From the NCBI GenBank assembly GCA_963555705.1, contig OY743174.1, positions 26,787,608-26,851,607 of the forward strand: a DNA stretch of 64,000 nucleotides, written 5' to 3'. The stretch is from Ligustrum vulgare. Its lineage: Eukaryota; Streptophyta; Magnoliopsida; Lamiales; Oleaceae. This document shows positions 1 to 11,700 of this stretch, piece by piece. How positions within the stretch are numbered: the first letter of the stretch is position 1; every line of letters starts with the position of its first letter. The translations under genes were made by a program, and so were the position numbers. Under the pieces are notes generated by a model that was given only the letters and a program-made list of their open reading frames with translations, was not told where the DNA came from and ran no database searches.

Positions 1-1008
1 CTTTTTTTAATGGATTTCATTGAATTTGATTGACTTTTATGGATTTATATTGACTTTTAAAGACTTTCGTGAACATTTATTTAAAAGACTTTCAAAGACT
101 TTTATAGATTGATTTAAAAGACTTTCAAATACTTTTACAGACTTTTATTTCTTAATTGAAAAGCATAAACGCTAATAGATTAATTTTCGTATGATGTGAA
201 TATGAATCGTTAATAATAATTATATGTAAAGTGAATTAAAAAAAAAAAAAGCGTCGGAAATAAATATAGTTTTAAGACCGAGAAACATTTGTGATTAAAA
301 AAATTGGGGGAAAATAAAATCGCATTTGATATCGACATAAAAATTGTACTATGTTCATAAAAGAATTTCTAGAAAAAATTCTTGAATCACTTTACTTATT
401 ATTATTTGTTTTGACACAATTTATTTATTATTTTTCTATAAGATCTTATGGAATTTTAGTTATATTTATTTTCATAAAAAAATCGAAAAAAAGGATGAAA
501 AAAAAGAAAGTCCAAATATAAAGAAAAAATATTTAAAATACAAAAATACAAAAAGTTGAAGAGAAGAGAAATAATGATTTGTTTAGTCAAATGTTTAAGG
601 TTTCTAAAAATAATATGAAAGAAGAAAAATATAGAATAAATAAAATTACAATTTAAAATAATTTTTTTTTAATAAAAGTCTTTCAAAATCTTGGAGGTTA
701 ATGAGAGACAAATAAAGAGATTTTGTGGTTGTACTTTATGTTTAGAAGTTAGTACATAGAGGATTTCGTAAGAGTCTTTAAAAGTCATCGATAATTTGAA
801 TAACACGGAACTTTTAAAGACTTTTAAAAGTCTTTATACAATACACCATGACTTTAAAAGACATTTTAAGAGTCTATTAAAATCTAGATTGAATAACTCA
901 AGATTTTAATGGATTTAAAAAAAGTCTAGATTGAATACCCCTAAACTTTTAAATTCCATCAAAGTCTTTAAATTTCCTTCCAAATCCTAATTAAATAAAC
1001 CCCCCTAA
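1..1008. mobile_element. Termini of an unclassified DNA transposon (partial)
   Basis: This is an AT-rich stretch with no coding capacity. Both flanks are packed with variants of a short motif around AAAGACTTTTAAAAGTCT and phrases such as TTGAATAACCCCCCTAA. The left-flank motifs (1-160) and the right-flank motifs (780-1,005) look like inverted counterparts of one another, which suggests sub-terminal inverted repeats of a non-autonomous DNA transposon. It abuts the Tat 3' LTR at about 1,009. That LTR lacks its last roughly 21 bp, so this element may have inserted into it, with the rest of the LTR lying left of the window. The superfamily (PIF/Harbinger, hAT or Mutator) cannot be decided from what I see. 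Confidence 0.4.
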
Positions 1009-1638
1009 GTTTGATAGGTAGCAATTTCCTGATCAACTTAGGTCAGTAATTTGGTTTTATGTGATGACTGTTAAGGAACAAGAAAAAGGGGGTAATCGTT
1101 TGTGTTTTTGGAAATATAATAACAGCGTTTTTATTACCAAGTATTGCATGCATTACAATAATGTAAACCCTTCTATTTATAGAGGATTTTTAGGTTTACT
1201 GTAGCTAAATATAGATATTTTGCATTATTCTATAGAAACAATGATAATAACTTGTTGAATAAGTGTTAACCATGCCTTGGTGGGCGTAGTACACAATCTT
1301 CTGCTAATGGGTAAGGTAGGCATCACTTACATAGGTATATTCCCTGAATCACATAGCTCTAGGTAATCCACTTGTATTGAGTTCGCTATTCCTAGCTTTG
1401 TACGGAGTCTCCTTTATTCCTCATTCATATGGAAGTTGGTACTTTGACGACCTAGCATATTTCCATTTCGCATATTGGTCGGAGTTCAGAGTGTGAGGTA
1501 CTCAATAAGGTCCGAGGATTAAATGGGAGCTCAGATGTGGAACAAGCCCATATTGCTAAATCCCCTTTACTATGAATCAAGCCCACTTTTATTGTTCTAA
1601 ATTGATGTGGGCCTTTGCGTAATCTTTGAGTATCAACA
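1009..1638 (-). mobile_element. 3' LTR of the backbone Tat-lineage Ty3/gypsy element
   Basis: This long terminal repeat is read on the minus strand. Its outer end on the internal side is TATCAACA (1,631-1,638), matching a TGTTGA-type LTR start. The same sequence recurs in two pieces, at 20,651-20,902 (3' half) and 37,024-37,466 (5' half), which together form the 5' LTR. A TATA-like box (CTATAAATAG on the minus strand) lies near 1,170-1,187. The end at 1,009 is truncated: the right-hand copy has about 21 further bases, ending in TGTTGACATC on the plus strand. Differences from the other copy run at several percent in the compared stretch, so the insertion is old. Confidence 0.85.
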
Positions 1639-1640
1639 AT

Positions 1641-1650
1641 TGTCCCCCAA
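1641..1650 (-). promoter_or_regulatory. Polypurine tract of the Tat element
   Basis: Read on the minus strand, TTGGGGGACA lies immediately upstream of the 3' LTR start. This is the place and composition of the primer for plus-strand cDNA synthesis in Ty3/gypsy elements. It fixes the orientation of the backbone element as minus. Confidence 0.75.
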
Positions 1651-1990
1651 GGTCTGCATTGCACTTAGTTCGGAATGGACCTCAAACATTTTGGCCTTCT
1701 AACGGTTGGGGATTCTTATAGCAAAAGGTTAAAAACCCCTTGAATTTCCTTTCTTCTCTTTCACCATCTAGCGATTTGTGTGAATCCTAGGAGAGACCCC
1801 ATTTCTTCCAGTGAACATTACATTCAGCGTTTTTTCCTTCTGAGGTACTAAATCCGCCAGTTCCTCTACTCCTTTTTTCTCCTTTCAAGTTCTTCTTGAA
1901 TTTTTTTAGAAAAACTTCTCAAAGGTACTTGCGGTTTCTTCTACTTTATTCTAATAAAATTTTGTTATCTTATTTTTAAATTTTAAAAGC

Positions 1991-3868
1991 CATGAGTGCA
2001 TCGACGGGAACCAATTTAGGATTTAGCAAATCCCTAGGGAAGCCCTAAGGGCTGCTTTGTTGATGACGGTGACTTCTTATAGAAAAGAGGTCGTTGTAGC
2101 CTCACGAAACACTGAGGAGAGTAGGTCGATATTTACTGAGGGATGAGGGATATTCTTAGAGATAGGTTGGAGTGGGATGCTAAGAGGTTTGTAACGGTTA
2201 TGACAGAGAAAGATCTGGGTTGATGGAGGAAAAGATTTAGTATCCCACAAGAGCTAAAATTGGGGTTCCTCTCTCTGAGGATAGGTCCTGTGACCCACCT
2301 ATAAGTTACATAGTGGTTAATAAAGATATGTTAGAAGCCGGATTGGGACTTCCGTTCTCCCCGGTTATAAGAAAATGATAATAGGTCCCTTCCAGCTTAG
2401 TCCCAATGGTTGGAGAATTTTAATAGGAATGATAATATTGTGGGACAAGCTGGGGTTTGGAGAACTTAATGTGGCAGAATTCCACTCCATGTACGGATTT
2501 AAACATGACGGGAAGGACTCCAGTTTTTATTACGCCAGGGCTCGCCCAAAACAAGGAGGGAACTTAATAGGAGGTCTTGCGGAGTCTGTCAAGGATAGAA
2601 AGATTAATTGGTTTTAGGTGACTGGCGACTGGCAGTACGTTTGAGATGACCGAGCTCCCGAAGTGACCATTGATGGCAACTTTCGTACTTTAAGTAAGTG
2701 TTAATCCTTTGGTATTAATTTTTGTTCACTGTTTTAACTCTATTAACCTTTCTTGTTGTGTAGATTACGAGAGGTACAACCACACTCAGAAGTACGTTCA
2801 GAGAGCAAAGAAAGCCCAGGAATACGCGGACTGGTGGAGAGAGTGCAGGAACGTGATTGTAGACGAGAAATTGTACAAGGCGAAGATCCTCATCGAAAAA
2901 CCCAATTTCATTCCACTTCAGAAAGATAAAAGTATCCTTGACCTCTAATTTCAATTTCAAATTATTGCACATTGACCGATCTTTGACTTGTCTTTTGTAG
3001 AGAAAAGAAAACAATCAATGAAGGACCTGTGATCCGCCAGGTTAAGGGAATGGAGGACCTTGGTGATGGCCTTCGTGGGAAATCCAAAAAAGTTGGAGCA
3101 TGAGGTAGGTGATAAAAGAAAGGCTCCGGAGACCAGCGGAGTTACCGTTGCAAGAGCTGCCAAATTTCCAGTGGTGAAGGAGGCACAAGAAGAGGAGGAA
3201 CTACCGATACGAGTTATCATCAGTCCTAGGCAAGGGCGATGTTGATAGTGCAAACTCCTTCCAGCCCCTCTAATCTCCCTACTGAAATTCAGCAAGTTTA
3301 CGGGATAGCTAGTAAGTCCTAGACCAAGAGGCAAAGGAAATACATGGAGGAGATCGAGCCTACCGACCTGGTAGCAGTTGTAGCCGTGAACTGCCAGCGA
3401 GCTACAGTACAAATGTACAATACTGTGATCCACTTTTGTAGGGTGGCAAAAAAGTAGAGGCGGCTTAGCCAAAAGTTGGATAAAAAAGATAAAGAGATAG
3501 AGTTGGAGCGGAAACTCTGTCATTCCTCGTAACAAATTGCTAAAGATGTACGGGCTGAAAAGGTCGTACTTGAAGAGAAACTGAAGGAGGCGGCAGAGAC
3601 CAACACTTATTTGAGTTTCAGGGCTACTTCTCTCTCTTGAAAAATAATGCGACAAGTCAAAGGCCCTTAAGAGCCAACTTTCAGAAGCTCAGAAAAGGGC
3701 TAAAGTTGTTGAAGAGCATGCTAGCTCCGCTTCTGCCAAAGCCATTGCTGATTTTAGGGATTCTCCTGAGTTTTCGGCCGATGGTTCCGACATCTATAAC
3801 TTGGGTATCAATACCATCATAGAGGAGTTCGAAGAAAAGGCTACGGACGTTGATATCTATGGTTGAAG
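1991..3868 (+). pseudogene. Antisense extra ORF of the Tat element, gypsy-type transposon domain
   Basis: This spliced, decayed gene lies on the strand opposite to gag-pol, between pol and the 3' LTR. A start at 1,991 follows the LTR-side leader. The best preserved block (about 2,262-2,690) reads PNGWRILIGM, LGFGELNVAEF and a FYYARAR-KQGG stretch, matching the plant family annotated as 'putative gypsy type transposon' (PF04195). Two introns are recognisable: 2,694-2,763 (GTAAGT...GTGTAG) and 2,932-3,000 (GTATCC...TTGTAG). Exon 2 reads DYERYNHTQKYVQRAKKAQE. The C-terminal part (about 3,440-3,866) is rich in Glu, Lys and Ala and looks coiled-coil-like. It ends in TIIEEFEEKATDVDIYG and a stop. 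Several stops and frameshifts interrupt it. Extra antisense ORFs are known from Tat-lineage elements; their function is not established. Confidence 0.75.
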
Positions 3869-3920
3869 GAGGACGTCATCACTTAGTCTTGATCTTTATT
3901 TGTTATTTTTCCCTTGAAGG

Positions 3921-5553
3921 TGTTCGTGTGAGATTATCACAAGTGCACGATATCGTAAACAAATAATAAAGTAGACTTTTGAGTCCAAATTATCGATCTC
4001 ACGAGAACTATTTATTTTCTATCAATTTAATTTGATTCTTAATAATTCCTAAACTAAAAAAATAAATAAGAAAATAAAATTGCAAGAAAATCCAAAAAAC
4101 GACAATAAAATTGAGATTTAATAAAATAAACAATGCAATTAAAATAAAAATAAAAATTTAAAACTAAAAACAACTAACAAAACAAGAAATAATGTTGTGG
4201 GCTTTCTAACAATTAAATGAATATCGAGGCTAACGATTTCGAAGTAATTTTCTAGCTTAATTTCTCATCTCAAATTATTTTCTAAAATTGTATTTGGTCA
4301 AATTCACGCTTGTATCTAATTTACCTATCGAGTTCAAATTAGGTCTATTTAACTAAGTCAACCATACATCTCTACAGCGGGTCATAGTTCTCTTTTGCTA
4401 AATACATTAAATTACCTAGGAATTCATAAGTGACCACAAGCAACCACATATTCATATCTCTATCTTTTTGTTGAAATTGCTGGATTTTATTGCGTAATCT
4501 AATTGTTAACTCACCACTCGGATTATAAAAACAATCATTAAATCATGAATTGGTGATCAAGCAACTCAAGCATTAAAAGCGATAATAAAATCAATACATC
4601 AACATCAAAATACCAACTTGAGAATTAAAATCAAACTAAAAACATTAAATCTATATCATCGATCCTGATTTAAAATTTAGCTATTCATGTTCTTGGAAGA
4701 AAAAGCAATTAAAACAATAAATAGAACCCAGAATTGAGACAGTTGAAATCCAAATATCATCACAACCACCAATCGACTCACAGCCTTCCAATGCATTAGT
4801 TAGATATATTTTGTCCTTTACCAAACCTGCCAATCAACCTCAATCCTGGAAAATTAATCAAGTACTCCAACTTCACCAGCCGAGTCCCTTAACATTCTTA
4901 GCAACCTCCTTTGTTAATTGATCCAGCCGCACCACCTTGTTGCACAACCGACCAGCCTCCTTGTTCAATACCAAAGCAAATCAGTTCTGCCACTTATTTC
5001 CTCCAAACTAGATGCACACTTTAACTCTCTCCAACTGCTGAGTCCCACATTGTGTTTATATATTCTCTCTTTAATTTTCCCTCCAGCAGCTTCTTTTTTT
5101 CTTCCCAGCCTTTCTCAATTCCCTTATTTTCAGCCTGCTATCTGTGTAAATATAATCCAAGAGAAACCTCCCAAGTGCACCCCAATTCTTATCAATTAAA
5201 AACTCCACCTTGAAGTCTCCCTTCAGTCGACCAATCTAATTGGAGTCCAAGAAGTTTCCAATTGGTTTTGAGAGCCACTTAACAATTAGTATAGGGTTTA
5301 CTACTAAAACCTCATTTTTTCCAAATAATTCAATTGGTCCCTTGCCTTCATTTTATTGCCAATTGCATCCAAAATTGAGTTTTTCCATCCAATTGTTGAA
5401 TAATTGCTTCAGTTTATCTTTTTTTTTTTTTTTTTTTTGGGATAAAAACCTGAAATAATAATAAATAATAACAATTAAGTAGAATTTATTCTAGAAAAAC
5501 AAAATAATATCATAATTTTGACAGATAAATAAGTGTATAAAATACACTTATCA
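3921..5553 (-). mobile_element. Solo LTR, Athila-like family, minus orientation
   Basis: On the minus strand it starts TGATAAGTGTATTTTATACAC and ends CACACGAACA, so it is bounded by TG and CA. The flanks are GAAGG (3,916-3,920) and GAATG (5,554-5,558), a 5-bp target duplication with one mismatch. Length is 1,633 bp. It carries the region with the phrases 'ctcacgagaac' and 'gactcaaaag' that is shared with the other Athila-type LTRs of the window, and a TATA-like TATATAAAC near 5,055-5,072. No internal element sequence is present, so it is a solo LTR left by recombination. It sits in the spacer downstream of the antisense ORF. Confidence 0.8.
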
Positions 5554-6388
5554 GAATGCCCTTTCTTGTAAATCTTGACCTTTTATGCAATGAAGGCCTT
5601 TTATTTTCAGATCGTGCTTCATATTTTATCATTTTATAAATCTCAACACTTGTAATAATTTTCAATACCTTGAACTTTAATATTTTGTCAAGCTTAGTAA
5701 TTGGTTATATTTGGTTAATGTTAGTTATCATATTAAATTATTTCTAATAGTTAAGCCCAGCTATTTCGAACTCATCTCAAAAATTGGTCAAATTTAAGAA
5801 TTTTGAACTTTACATTTGTGGCCAAGCTTGGCAACTTGAACACTTAAACAAGTTTTTAGTTAAGCTCAGTAACTTGGACTTAACTTATAGCTAATCGGTT
5901 GAGACCTTAGCCTTAACATTGTAATAATCAATTAAGCTCAGTACTTCTAAACTTTCATATGATTCATCTGAACTCATTCGAGATCAGGTTTTTCCTCCAA
6001 GTGTGCAGTACTTACACTACTTGGAAGTCCATCATTTTGAGGATAGTGTTGTGGCAAATTTAGCTATTCTCTCCCATGGGAGTTTACCGGACTTACCAAT
6101 AGAGCAATTTTATCAGACCGTATTCGGGTTTTTGTTCCCTTGTTTGAATTTTAAGGCCGTAACCTGACTCGGGACCTCTGAGGGCAATAGCCAGATTCAG
6201 TAATTTTCATTTGAGATCGTAGGCCATAATACTTCTTATGAGATCTGATGATTGTGGTCATACTCAGAATTTTCGTGTATTTTGGTATTTTGGTTGTAAC
6301 AGAACTTGCACTTAAAAACAATATAACATACTTCCACTTCATATAATTTTGTACAAAATATTTCATTTATCAAAAGAGATCTACGAAT
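5554..6388. repeat. Tat spacer between pol end and antisense ORF, with degenerate short repeats
   Basis: This non-coding part of the Tat element follows the pol stop codon. Between about 5,690 and 5,960 a phrase close to TTAAGCTCAGTAACTTGGAC recurs at least five times with heavy divergence (for example near 5,690, 5,755, 5,825, 5,870 and 5,935). Minisatellites in this spacer are common in long Ty3/gypsy elements. No ORF of substance lies here on either strand. Confidence 0.5.
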
Positions 6389-7560
6389 CTATTGGTAATA
6401 GATTTTCAGATGTTCTGCATTCCATGGATTCAAGAGTTGAGTTCAGTCTAAAGTTTGAAGCTCGTAAGCCCCATTTTTTAACACCTTGGTGATCTTGTAT
6501 GGCCCTTCCCAATTCGGCGTAAAAGACCTGAGGTTGGGTTCTTTCATGGCCAAGAAAACCTTCCTTAGGACTAGGTCTCCTATGACGAAATTTTTTCTTC
6601 AAACTCTGCTATTGTAATATCTATCACTTCTTTGTTTATATACGACATTCCGTAGATCAGCCATTTCTCTTTTTCCTTCAAAAGATTATATTATTCTATC
6701 CTTCATTAATGTGTAAAGTTCTGTAAGTTGGCACTTCGATCATAATAGGGATAACTGTCTCTGTTCTAAATGACATGGAAAAAGGGGTTTCCCTTGTACT
6801 TGTTCTTGCAGTAGTTTGGTAAGACCATAGGACGCTGGATAGTTCTTCTTCCCAAGTTCCTTTGAATTTATCCAGTTTGGTCTTTAGGGTATGCTTTATG
6901 ATTTTATTGATAGCTTCGACCTGACCGTTAGCTTGAGGATGATCGGATGTTGAGAAATGTTTTCTTATGTTTAGATCTTTACAAAATTCTCTGGTGGAAG
7001 ATTACAAATAGGAAAACAATTGATATCCAAATGAAGTCCATCATATTCAGTTATTTTGGCCAGTGGTTTTGCTTCCGCCCCTTTTGTGAAAAAATCGATG
7101 GCTACAATTGCAAATCTTATACCGCCCTTTCCGATTAGCATGGGACCTATGAGGTCAATTCCCCCATTTTGCAAATGGCCAAGTACTGATTACCGATCTT
7201 AATTATTCTGATGGAGTTTTGTATAAAGGAGCAAATCTCTGACATTTGTCACATTTTTTGGCGAACTCCATAGCGTCCTTTTTTAGTGTAGGCCAATAAT
7301 ATCCTTGCCTTATTATTTTGTGAGCTAAAGCTTGTCCCCCAGTTTGATTTTTGCACACTCCCTCATGGATTTGGGCTAACGTTTGGAGAGCTTCTTCTTC
7401 ATTGAAACACCTTAGGAGGGGAGTGGCGTATCCTCTTTTGTACAAAACTCCATCAATGATTGTGAATCTTGAAGATCTTATTCTCAAATTTCGTGCTAAA
7501 TTTGGGTTCGTACGGACCCTACCATCCTTCAAAAAATTCACAAATTTCGTCCATCCAGGT
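6389..7560 (-). pseudogene. Tat integrase (pol C-terminus)
   Basis: This is the integrase of the backbone element, which would insert the cDNA into chromosomes. In minus-strand order: the zinc-binding N-terminus (7,203-7,541) with HEGVCKNQTGG, GYYWPT and CDKCQ; the catalytic core start (about 6,971-7,174) with GIDLIGPM and FAIVAIDFFTKGAEA; the conserved HPQANGQVEAINK block (about 6,900-6,960); and the C-terminal tail NWEGPYKITKV to HLKIYYQ with a stop at 6,389-6,391. In the zinc-binding HHCC motif the second His appears as Gln (KNQTGG where N-H-[ST]-GG is usual). There are multiple frameshifts and stops between blocks. It is a dead copy. Confidence 0.85.
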
Positions 7561-7689
7561 CGGTTTTAGATCTGTTGCCATGAGTGTTACTTGAAGGAGC
7601 TCAATGGAAGCAAATTGCAACTTTCTAATGGGAATAGTGTCAAGTTCGCTGACTCCTTCACTTGTTGCTAATTTTGCTAAGGCGTCTGC

Positions 7690-8160
7690 ATGACTATTTT
7701 GAGATCGTGGGATCTACAATATTTTAAAGCTCAAGAACGAAGTTAGCTCTTTTTGAACTACTCCAATATCCATATGCCCTTCTTTGGTTTGGTAGATTCC
7801 TTTCAATTGGTTGACAAAGAGTTGAGAATCGCTGTAAATAACGACTTGTTTTATGCCCATTTCCATTGCCATTTGCAGTCCTGCTACAAGGGCCTCATAC
7901 TCTGCCTCATTGTTTGATGCCTTAAAATCTAAGCACAATGTCAGAAAATTTGATTATTAGGGCTTCTCAAAAAGATCCCAGCTCCTACATGTTGATCAGT
8001 AGATGACCCGTCTACATATAACTCCCATATGTTGTTAGAATTTGGCTCTCTTCTTTGAATATCAGTACTAAATTCTGCGATGAAATCAGCGAGGGCCTGC
8101 CATTTGATCGATGTCCATGGTTTTTAATGTATCTCTAACTATCCCAGCTCTGCTGCCCAT
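7690..8160 (-). pseudogene. Second (archaeal-type) RNase H domain of Tat pol
   Basis: The minus strand encodes FKASNNEAEYEALVAGLQMA and then VIYSDSQLFVNQLKG, the signature of the additional RVT_3-type RNase H found in Tat-lineage polyproteins between the standard RNase H and integrase. The upstream part (7,960-8,150), which should carry the first catalytic Asp (the LYVDGSS region), is recognisable only across frameshifts. This domain would degrade RNA in RNA-DNA hybrids during reverse transcription. It is broken. Confidence 0.75.
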
Positions 8161-8343
8161 TTAACCATTGTGCTTGAAGTTTCTGCCTTTTGAAAATCTA
8201 CCTAACAGGATGGTTTGTTAGAACATATATTGGGTTTTGCAATAAATAAGAAATAAGGTCTCAACTTTCTAGAGGCCGTTATTAATGCATATGCCAGTTT
8301 CTCCATTGGATTATTTTTTAGCTCTACGGCCTGTAGAGATTGG

Positions 8344-9737
8344 TGATGCGCGTCGCGATGCATCAAGAATTAATTAAATTTCCTTACTTGCCAAAACTCA
8401 AATTTAAATGTGATAGCGGAAGCAAGGGTCGATCCCACGAGGAACGGGAACTAATTTAATGCCATGTCAATTAGAATTATAAGGGGGGTTTTGAGTTGAA
8501 AATTGCAATTCATCTAAATAATCAAATAGAGATGTAAAATAGCTGGAATAAAAATCAAATAATAAAGAATCCTAGTTCTCAGGTTCGGTTGTGCCCTATC
8601 ATAATATTGTCATTCCCCAAGCAACGCATGTACTATTTCCTTTGTTTTATTTATCACCCGGAATAATCAAAAAGCTCTAATTAATCCAATTCTTCCTTAA
8701 TAATAATCAATTAGAATTAGTTCTCTAATCAATTTAAAGTGAATGAACAACCTAGAATAAGCTCCCTAGATTTAATTCATTAACTATGTGAAAACAAGAA
8801 GAATTAGGTGAACTAAATTATCAATTACATATGCTCGAATTGATTAATCTAGATTGGATTTTCATATGGAAATATAAAATTACCAATTGCTACTATGATT
8901 TGGATAACAAGACAAATACGAATCCAATTACCCAAATTAGCAAACATCAACACAATAATTAAAGGACAAGGCCTCAATCAATTAATACATTGTCTTGACG
9001 AAATTAATGTTCATAATAAATCCAATAAATAAAACGTAAAAACAAGAACTAGGTTACGAGTTTGAGGAATGAATAATAGAATAATATGAACACAACGTCC
9101 CCCTTGAACTAGGTTGAGAAGACTAGCCACGCATTGCCATGAAGAATTCCCCAAAAATATTGTCTTGATTCACCTTGATTTTGCCCCGAATTTCTTTTCT
9201 TCAAACCTTGATATTGGTGGCTCTCAAAAATAATTCTCCCCTTTTTTCTTGTCATGAACTTCCCTATTTATAACTTCAATTTTCGTGCCCTAGCTTTGGG
9301 AGCAAGAAATCCAAAATTATGGAAAGAATTGAAATAAGGAAATTTTTGACTTGAAGATTTACGACCGTAACTATTCTTTTACGGCCGTAATTGAGTTACT
9401 GCATATTTTCCAAAGTTGACATTACGGCCGTGACACTTCCATTTACGGCCGTGACATATCCATTTACGGCCGTAATTGTGTCTCTGCATATTTTTGCACA
9501 ATGACATGAAAACGTTTACGGCCGTGAGTATATATATTACGGCCGTAACGTATTTGCACCCAAGGTCCTCAATCTTCAATTTAAAGCGTATTTTTGTCCT
9601 TTTTCCTTCTTTTCTCTTCTTTTAGGATCCTATACAACATGAAACACAACATGCATTAATAATACTTAGATAGAATCCCATTATGACTTATTCAAGGATA
9701 TAAGTGTATAAAATAAACGTTAATATAACACTTATCA
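8344..9737 (-). mobile_element. Solo LTR with exact 5-bp target duplication
   Basis: It is bounded by perfect ATTGG duplications at 8,339-8,343 and 9,738-9,742. On the minus strand it begins TGATAAGTGTTATATTAACG and ends in CA, giving 1,394 bp. It contains the phrase 'gatcccacgaggaac' (8,430-8,446), shared with Athila-type LTR ends, a TATA-like element (TTATAAATAGGG, minus strand, near 9,262-9,275) and an array of TTACGGCCGTAA palindromes. It has no internal region. It interrupts the Tat RT-RNase H gene, so it is younger than the Tat element. Confidence 0.9.
9359..9548. repeat. Array of seven TTACGGCCGTAA palindromes in the solo LTR
   Basis: Copies lie at about 9,359 (one mismatch), 9,379, 9,422, 9,443, 9,464, 9,516 and 9,537. 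Some end in TGA instead of TAA. The units are 12 bp and self-complementary, with irregular spacing of 20-50 bp. They lie upstream of the TATA-like box in LTR orientation, that is, in the U3 region. Confidence 0.85.
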
Positions 9738-10738
9738 ATTGGTTGATGTAATATATTGGTAGTTGAGTACCTTTCACCTCTCTAACAAGGACTAAACTCA
9801 CTAAGTGTGGGGACATGGCCAAGTATAAGAAAAGGTGCTCATCGTCCTTAGGTTTGGACAGCAAAGGTTGTTTTGATAGATATTTTTTCAAATTTTCAAA
9901 AGCAACATGACAAGCTTTGGTCCACTGCATTTACCTGTTGACTTAGAGATAATTCTACTAGGGGCGGCCATCCTTCCTTTCAAACTTTGTATTTCTTTCA
10001 TTTTTGTGAGTGCTTTCATTTCTAGAACTGCTCATTCCTCGTTGGTTCACCATGTCTCCTAGGAATTTTCCTGAGCTTACTCCAAAGGAAAATTTTAGCG
10101 AGTTCAATTTCATTATGTGTATCCTTAAAATCTGGAACATCTTATCAAGATTTTTGACATGATCATCATATTTCACACTTCTGACCAGCATGTCGTCTAT
10201 GTATACTTCCATTTTTTTACAGATTAGGTCGGGGAACATGAAGTTTACCAACCTTTGTATGTTGCTTCAGCATTTTTAAGGCCAAACAACACCACCTTGT
10301 AAAAGTACAATCCACTGTCTGTGATGAAAGAAGTGTTCTCTTCATCATCCAGGCTCATAGGGATTTAGTTATATATGGAGTATGCATCAATAAAAATCAA
10401 GAGTACATTTTATGCAGTTACATCCACCATTTGGTCAATCCTTGTCAGTGGGAAACTGTCGTTTGGACAAGCTTGTTGATGTCGATGAAATCAATACATA
10501 CTCTCCAAGTGTCATTACTTTTCTTAACAAGAACACAATTGGCCACCCACTTTGGTTAATGATATTCTCTAATGAATCCATTACTCAAAAGTGTATCCAC
10601 CTCCATTGCTAGAGTGTTAGTCGAAGGCGTCCTTTTTGTTGCTTAGGAGGGACTTTGGGATTTATATTGAGCTTATGGCATGCCACCTTTGGATCAATAT
10701 CCTTCATGTCAGAATGGATCCAAGAAAACACCTCAAAA

Positions 10739-11700
10739 TTAAGCAAACATGTCCAAATTATCTAGCAAGAAATTCTTCACCTCTGTTTTTATAGGCTCTT
10801 TGAGCTCTTGACCGAAGAGTAGTTTCTTTTTTGGTTGTTCCGGACATGGGACAAAAGTCTCAAGTTCTTCCACTGGTTCTGCTTTTCTAAGGCGGTTCTC
10901 ATTTCTGGGATCAATTTCTTGGTCGCAGATCATATTAATCCTTGTCTTATGATAAATGATGTTATAGCTTCTTTCCATGGCTTGATCTCCACGTACTTGT
11001 CCTTCACAATTTGAAGTGGGAAACTTCATCATATAATGATAAATTAAGGTCGCGGCTTTCAGTTCATGAAGTATTGGTCTCCCAAAAATTGCACTATTGT
11101 TAGTAGGTAGATCTACTACAATGAAATCTGCAATGGTCCTTCTCTGACATAGAGGGTCTCCGAGCTCTACCATTAGCTCGACCTGTCCATGCGCATACAC
11201 TAAGTCTCCTGAGAAGCCCTGCAGTGGTTTGTAGTAAGGTTGCAACAGTCTTGTCCTTAGTCCCATTTGGTCATACGTTGTGAGATAAAGAACGTTCACC
11301 GAACTCCCATTATCCACCAAAATGCGGTGAATATTTATTCCTACTACGGTAATAGTTATTACAAGCGTATCACTGTGAGGTTGAAGAACATAAGTCGCAT
11401 CCGATTTGGAAAAAGTGATGTTCTCCGACCTCTCACTAGCAATTGAACTCCACGTTATGACCTCATTTTGTGAGTAAGTGTAAGTTTTCCACACCATCCT
11501 CTTTCTACTCCTCCATGAACCCATCAAATATTGGGTTCCTCCAACGATCATTTTTATTTCTGCTCTAGCTCCGCTCCGCTCCGCTCCCCTGCTTTGCTTG
11601 ATGTCAAGGAGGCGAATATATTTGTTCTCCGTCGTCGATAGGTTTTGACACGAATTGCTGGAGGTAACCTTGTTTGATGAGATGTTCAATTTCTTCCTTC
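10739..11700 (-). pseudogene. Tat aspartic protease region
   Basis: An open frame of 316 codons on the minus strand ending at 10,739 holds the retropepsin of the backbone element, which would cleave the Gag-Pol polyprotein. The motif HRILVDNGSSVNVLYL has D-N-G where D-[ST]-G is usual in the family, but DNGSS also occurs among Tat elements, so this alone does not prove loss of activity. Further on it reads FIVVDLPTNNSAIFGRP, the second conserved block, and ends toward RT with FLLDNLDMFA. Upstream it holds KMIVGGT, the usual phrase before the protease. The frame is open here, but the flanking gag and RT parts are broken. Confidence 0.8.

Larger units (their letters stand above)
8161..10760 (-). 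pseudogene. Tat reverse transcriptase and RNase H, split by a solo LTR
   Basis: The coding parts are 9,738-10,760 and 8,161-8,343; a solo LTR occupies 8,344-9,737. From the N-terminus, the region 10,738-10,260 shows DIDPKVACHKLN and PIVFLLRK-type RT phrases across several stops. The catalytic motif YIDDMLV follows (about 10,190-10,215), then the thumb and connection (QWTKACHVAFENLKKYL, near 9,900). At 9,750 it reads GTQLPIYYINQ and resumes after the solo LTR with LQAVELKNNPMEKLAYALIT and SRKLRPYF, the usual continuation of the RNase H region. The clean resumption shows one gene interrupted by one insertion. Premature stops and frameshifts make it non-functional. Confidence 0.85.

Noticed and set aside
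2957..3655. 232-codon frame on the minus strand
   Set aside because: It is a shadow of the antisense Tat ORF, whose plus-strand frame has recognisable domain phrases and splice sites.
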